DNA of 64,000 nucleotides from Metarhizium brunneum (Eukaryota; Ascomycota; Sordariomycetes; Hypocreales; Clavicipitaceae): NCBI RefSeq assembly GCF_013426205.1, contig NC_089423.1, positions 496,001 to 560,000 of the forward strand, read 5' to 3'. Shown piece by piece: positions 61,383 to 64,000 of this stretch (position 1 is its first letter; each line of letters starts with the position of its first letter). The notes under the pieces were generated by a model. It saw only the letters and a program-made list of their open reading frames with translations, ran no database searches and was not told where the DNA came from. The position numbers and the translations under genes were made by a program.

Positions 61383-62015
61383 ATGTCGGATCAACAAAAA
61401 GCCAGCGAGCTGATGGCAAAGGTGACCTCGTCATTTACCCCGAGGTGGAACGATGCTGGCAGCAAGGCCTCCCGCGACGGCGGCTTCTGGCATCCCGACT
61501 CTGACCGCGATTTCCGACCCGTCGGCAGCGTTGGCGTCGGCAGCCACAGGGACATCAACGGCAGCTACTCGGCGGTGCTCATCGCGCCCAACTGTGCGGC
61601 GATGCAGAAGATCAACGCCGAAGGCATGTGCGAGTCTCCCGTGGCCAGTCCCACCGGGTACACCCAGATCTGGACGGACGCGGGCAGCAAAGCCAAGAAG
61701 AACGGCTCCTTTTGGCGTCCAATTCCTCCCAACGGCTACGTGGCCCTTGGAGATGTTGCCCAGGACGGCTGGTTGCCCGCACCGAGCGTCGGCGATGTCT
61801 GGTGTGTGCGGAGAGACCTCGCAGTGGCAGGCAGCTTCGGCAGCCCGAGCGTCTGGGATGACAAAAAGTCGGGTTCCAAGAAAGATGTGTCGGTCTGGGA
61901 AATCAAAGGCGGGTATGGCAATATCCAGCCCGCCGTGACACGACTTGGCGCCATCCGCGTCAGTGAAACGTACACTGCTCCTAGCTTGAGCTTTGCCGTC
62001 GTCCCCAATGTGTAG
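61383..62015 (+). CDS. Vps62/DUF946-type protein with internal duplication (210 aa)
   Basis: A single exon encodes 210 aa. Two related units are visible: WNDAGSKASRDGGFWHPDSD (from residue ~22) and WTDAGSKAKKNGSFWRPIPP (from residue ~97), each followed by a valine/aspartate-rich strand with a proline turn (FRPVGSVGVGSH, YVALGDVAQDGW). DVWCVRRDL and SVWDDKKSGSKKDVSVWEI fit the Vps62-related (DUF946) beta-prism family. No signal peptide is present. Despite the Vps name, similar folds occur in secreted and lectin-like proteins; the function of short fungal members is unknown. Confidence 0.78.
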   Translation: MSDQQKASELMAKVTSSFTPRWNDAGSKASRDGGFWHPDSDRDFRPVGSVGVGSHRDINGSYSAVLIAPNCAAMQKINAEGMCESPVASPTGYTQIWTDAGSKAKKNGSFWRPIPPNGYVALGDVAQDGWLPAPSVGDVWCVRRDLAVAGSFGSPSVWDDKKSGSKKDVSVWEIKGGYGNIQPAVTRLGAIRVSETYTAPSLSFAVVPNV

Positions 62016-63355
62016 GCCGTCTTTGATGTACGGCTTCCCGTTGAGGAGTCGTGGGGGGTTGGAATTGGCGAATGGATAGGTTACCGTGTCATGGAACCAT
62101 GTTGGCAACAGAGGATGACCGGCAAGGTAACTTGACCTCATAAAATGCAAGGGCGGAACTATTGTAGATCAACTCTACATACTCCTCGAGCTTTATTGTG
62201 CGGCTTCTCAACGATCCCGCAGCATGTGAGATGATTTATGACATTCTGCAGATTCTATAATTTTGAATAATTCATTTCCTAGATATTATATATCGCTGAC
62301 AGTGGAAATGGTCTTTCATTTTGAGCCCTTAACGTGAACATGGTCCAAATCTACTCCGTATATATAATGGCTCAAACTTCCCCGGCGCCATCAGAATCAC
62401 CGACAACCGGACTGCACACATCATTGCAAGCCATTACATTCGCTCTGAGCTCTCGCCATGACTACCAGCGTCTTTCGCTCCATTGACTCTAGTTCGATTC
62501 AGGATGATGGATGGGGGGCTTGGACCAAGGTCGACAGTGACGTCACTTGCTACAAATGCACCCAACGTCGACGCTCCGTGACGAATATTCGCACATCGAA
62601 CTATATTACACGGTGTGAAGAAAGTGAGTACCTTGGGTCTGAGAGGTGGCAAGTGACTTTTTCAAAATCTGGCTTCGCTCTGACTTGCCCCATTCAGTAC
62701 GGCAAGTCTATAGATCAATCAAGATTGTGAGCTTGTTGAATCAAGACAGCCATTGGTACACAAGAGTTTACATTGCGTAAGTTTGCTCAGCAAAGTCCAA
62801 GTTCCCCTGACTGACTCACGGCAGCATTTTGTGATTCAGTGGCGGCGGCCAACTACAGCCGTGATTTCTCACGTTGGGCAATGCGGACGGCACCGTCAAA
62901 GTTTATTATACTACATGTGTAATTTTAAGCTCATTTAGTACAGAGTCTAGCTCGTATTCTCCTAGTCTGTAATCATTATTTTTTTTCTGCGTCTTTTACA
63001 CCTCATGTCCATACGCTGTGTGAATGACTAGCCTCGGCGCCGCCTCCTGGTCAGGCACTCCGAGCATTTGGTCGCACAAATGTAGGCCAATCAGAAATGC
63101 AGACGTCTCTTCTTCACTGCTCCATTCATCTCTACGACGAGTGTTAGTCACGCACCCAGGACATCTAGTAGCACAAGAATAGGCCAGTAATGGGTGCAGG
63201 CGTCTTCTCTTGACACATGGAAATTGTGCTCCACAAGCACCCTGGATTTACTATATAACAGGCGCGATGGCTGGTCTTCTGACCCGAATCTACCATCCCT
63301 TTACAATTCTTAAAGCTGATTTTGGGCAAAATCTCTATTATTGTTCTCTACGCCA
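62016..63355. other. 1.3-kb region with one doubtful short open frame
   Basis: A 90-codon frame at 62458-62730 follows a TATATA run at about 62357-62365, but shows no recognisable domain, so it is not called a gene. Two similar 60-70-bp segments around 63045-63110 and 63150-63210 share caggcactc/gcacccagg, gcacaa-tgtaggcca/gcacaagaataggcca and gcagacgtct/gcaggcgtct, an imperfect direct repeat. Confidence 0.4.
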
Positions 63356-64000
63356 ATGCTCAATATGAGTGGCTCCTCCGGAGAGTCATTACAAATCATC
63401 AACACGGTGGAAATAGGAACCGGTTCGTTTCCGCAATTCACAAAACTTCCCCCGGAGATTCGTTCTATGATATGGACGCAATCACTCTGTCATGAACGCT
63501 TTATTCGAGTGGAACTTTTGCTAGGAAGAAGTCCTCAAGACCTATTAGACGAGGATCGACCAGACTACTATATTCGACTAGATGCGCATATTCTGCAAGA
63601 ACTGGACGCTCGGTCAAATCACCGTGCTCGCCTTGACCGGGAGAATAGCTTCCTGGTTGTCTTGAGAAACAGGCATGAGATAAGCAAGCTCTTCCGGGTT
63701 TGCTCCGAGTCGCGACAAAGTGCCATGGGTTTCTATCGTGTTAAAGTGCCTTGCTATTATAAGCAGCTGGGCGAATATCCGACCGAAGGTACATTCTATT
63801 TCAATCCGGAGCTGGATTTTTTGGATATTGTTGGGTTGAAATTCCTTCCCAGATTCGCCAACACACTATTGGTTAATGATCCCTGGCATGTCGGACTCAT
63901 CAACCTAGGGTGTGTATGGCGTCATGCTAGGGGATACTACGATCCTTTGTTTCAGCCGATCGAGGGCGACGAGCATCTTGTACGTCAACTTCTGTCAAGA
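63356..64000 (+). CDS. 2EXR-domain protein, 3' truncated by window
   Basis: An ATG at 63356 opens a frame that is still open at the last base (215 codons seen). FPQFTKLPPEIRSMIWTQSL is the 2EXR motif, an F-box-related start found in large fungal families. LFRVCSESRQSAMGFYRVKVP and YFNPELDFLDIVGLKF are the next conserved blocks of the same family (return to cytoskeletal-like Cys-Ser-Arg box and F-N-P-x-x-D). No catalytic function is known; protein-protein interaction is likely. Confidence 0.8.
   Translation, partial: MLNMSGSSGESLQIINTVEIGTGSFPQFTKLPPEIRSMIWTQSLCHERFIRVELLLGRSPQDLLDEDRPDYYIRLDAHILQELDARSNHRARLDRENSFLVVLRNRHEISKLFRVCSESRQSAMGFYRVKVPCYYKQLGEYPTEGTFYFNPELDFLDIVGLKFLPRFANTLLVNDPWHVGLINLGCVWRHARGYYDPLFQPIEGDEHLVRQLLSR

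Noticed and set aside
62458..62730. 90-codon plus-strand frame downstream of a TATA-like run
   Set aside because: The promoter hint is suggestive, but the protein shows no motif; evidence too weak.

Overview
This is a filamentous ascomycete chromosome segment. Genes carry short spliceosomal introns (about 50-130 bp, GTRNGT donors, CTAAC-like branch sites, YAG acceptors), fungal-only families are present (LaeA-like methyltransferases, NR-PKS, 2EXR, rhodopsin-domain/PTH11-like protein), and the gene content best fits a clavicipitaceous (Metarhizium-like, insect-associated) Hypocreales fungus. That taxonomic guess is inference. Exon structures below were worked out by hand from splice sites and reading frame; every multi-exon model closes in frame.

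Region 1 (1-23,640) is a biosynthetic cluster of the intertwined pseurotin/fumagillin type known from Aspergillus fumigatus. It holds the 3' end of a PKS-NRPS (psoA-like), a LaeA-like methyltransferase (psoC-like), a P450 (psoD-like), an alpha/beta hydrolase (psoB-like), methionine aminopeptidases type 2 and type 1 head to head, an acyl-CoA synthetase, a fused FAD-monooxygenase/C-methyltransferase (psoF-like), a small membrane protein, a second LaeA-like methyltransferase, an eEF1B-gamma-like GST (psoE-like) and a family-2 O-methyltransferase. The MetAP pair is the expected self-protection for a fumagillin/ovalicin producer, but no terpene cyclase or HR-PKS for fumagillin lies in this window.

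Region 2 (23,640-27,860) is a gene-poor boundary with an epimerase remnant, a small secreted protein and a 198-bp solo LTR with a perfect 5-bp target duplication.

Region 3 (27,860-47,890) is a second, GC-richer aromatic polyketide cluster: a multicopper oxidase, a stand-alone pseudo-ACP/C-methyltransferase, an isoprenylcysteine-methyltransferase-like membrane protein, an MFS exporter, an EthD protein, a complete NR-PKS (SAT-KS-AT-PT-ACP-TE, 2075 aa) and a FAD monooxygenase. The set resembles bis-naphthopyrone (ustilaginoidin-like) clusters. Its most unusual element is the split-off methyltransferase carrying an ACP whose phosphopantetheine serine is proline.

Region 4 (47,890-64,000) is ordinary to accessory: a small membrane protein, an amino-acid/GABA-type permease with a 20-nt micro-exon, a rhodopsin-domain protein, a DUF7704-like membrane protein, a decayed secreted-protein gene with a solo LTR in its intron, an ankyrin protein, a Vps62-type protein and a partial 2EXR protein. 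No Zn2Cys6 regulator, tRNA or rRNA was recognised.
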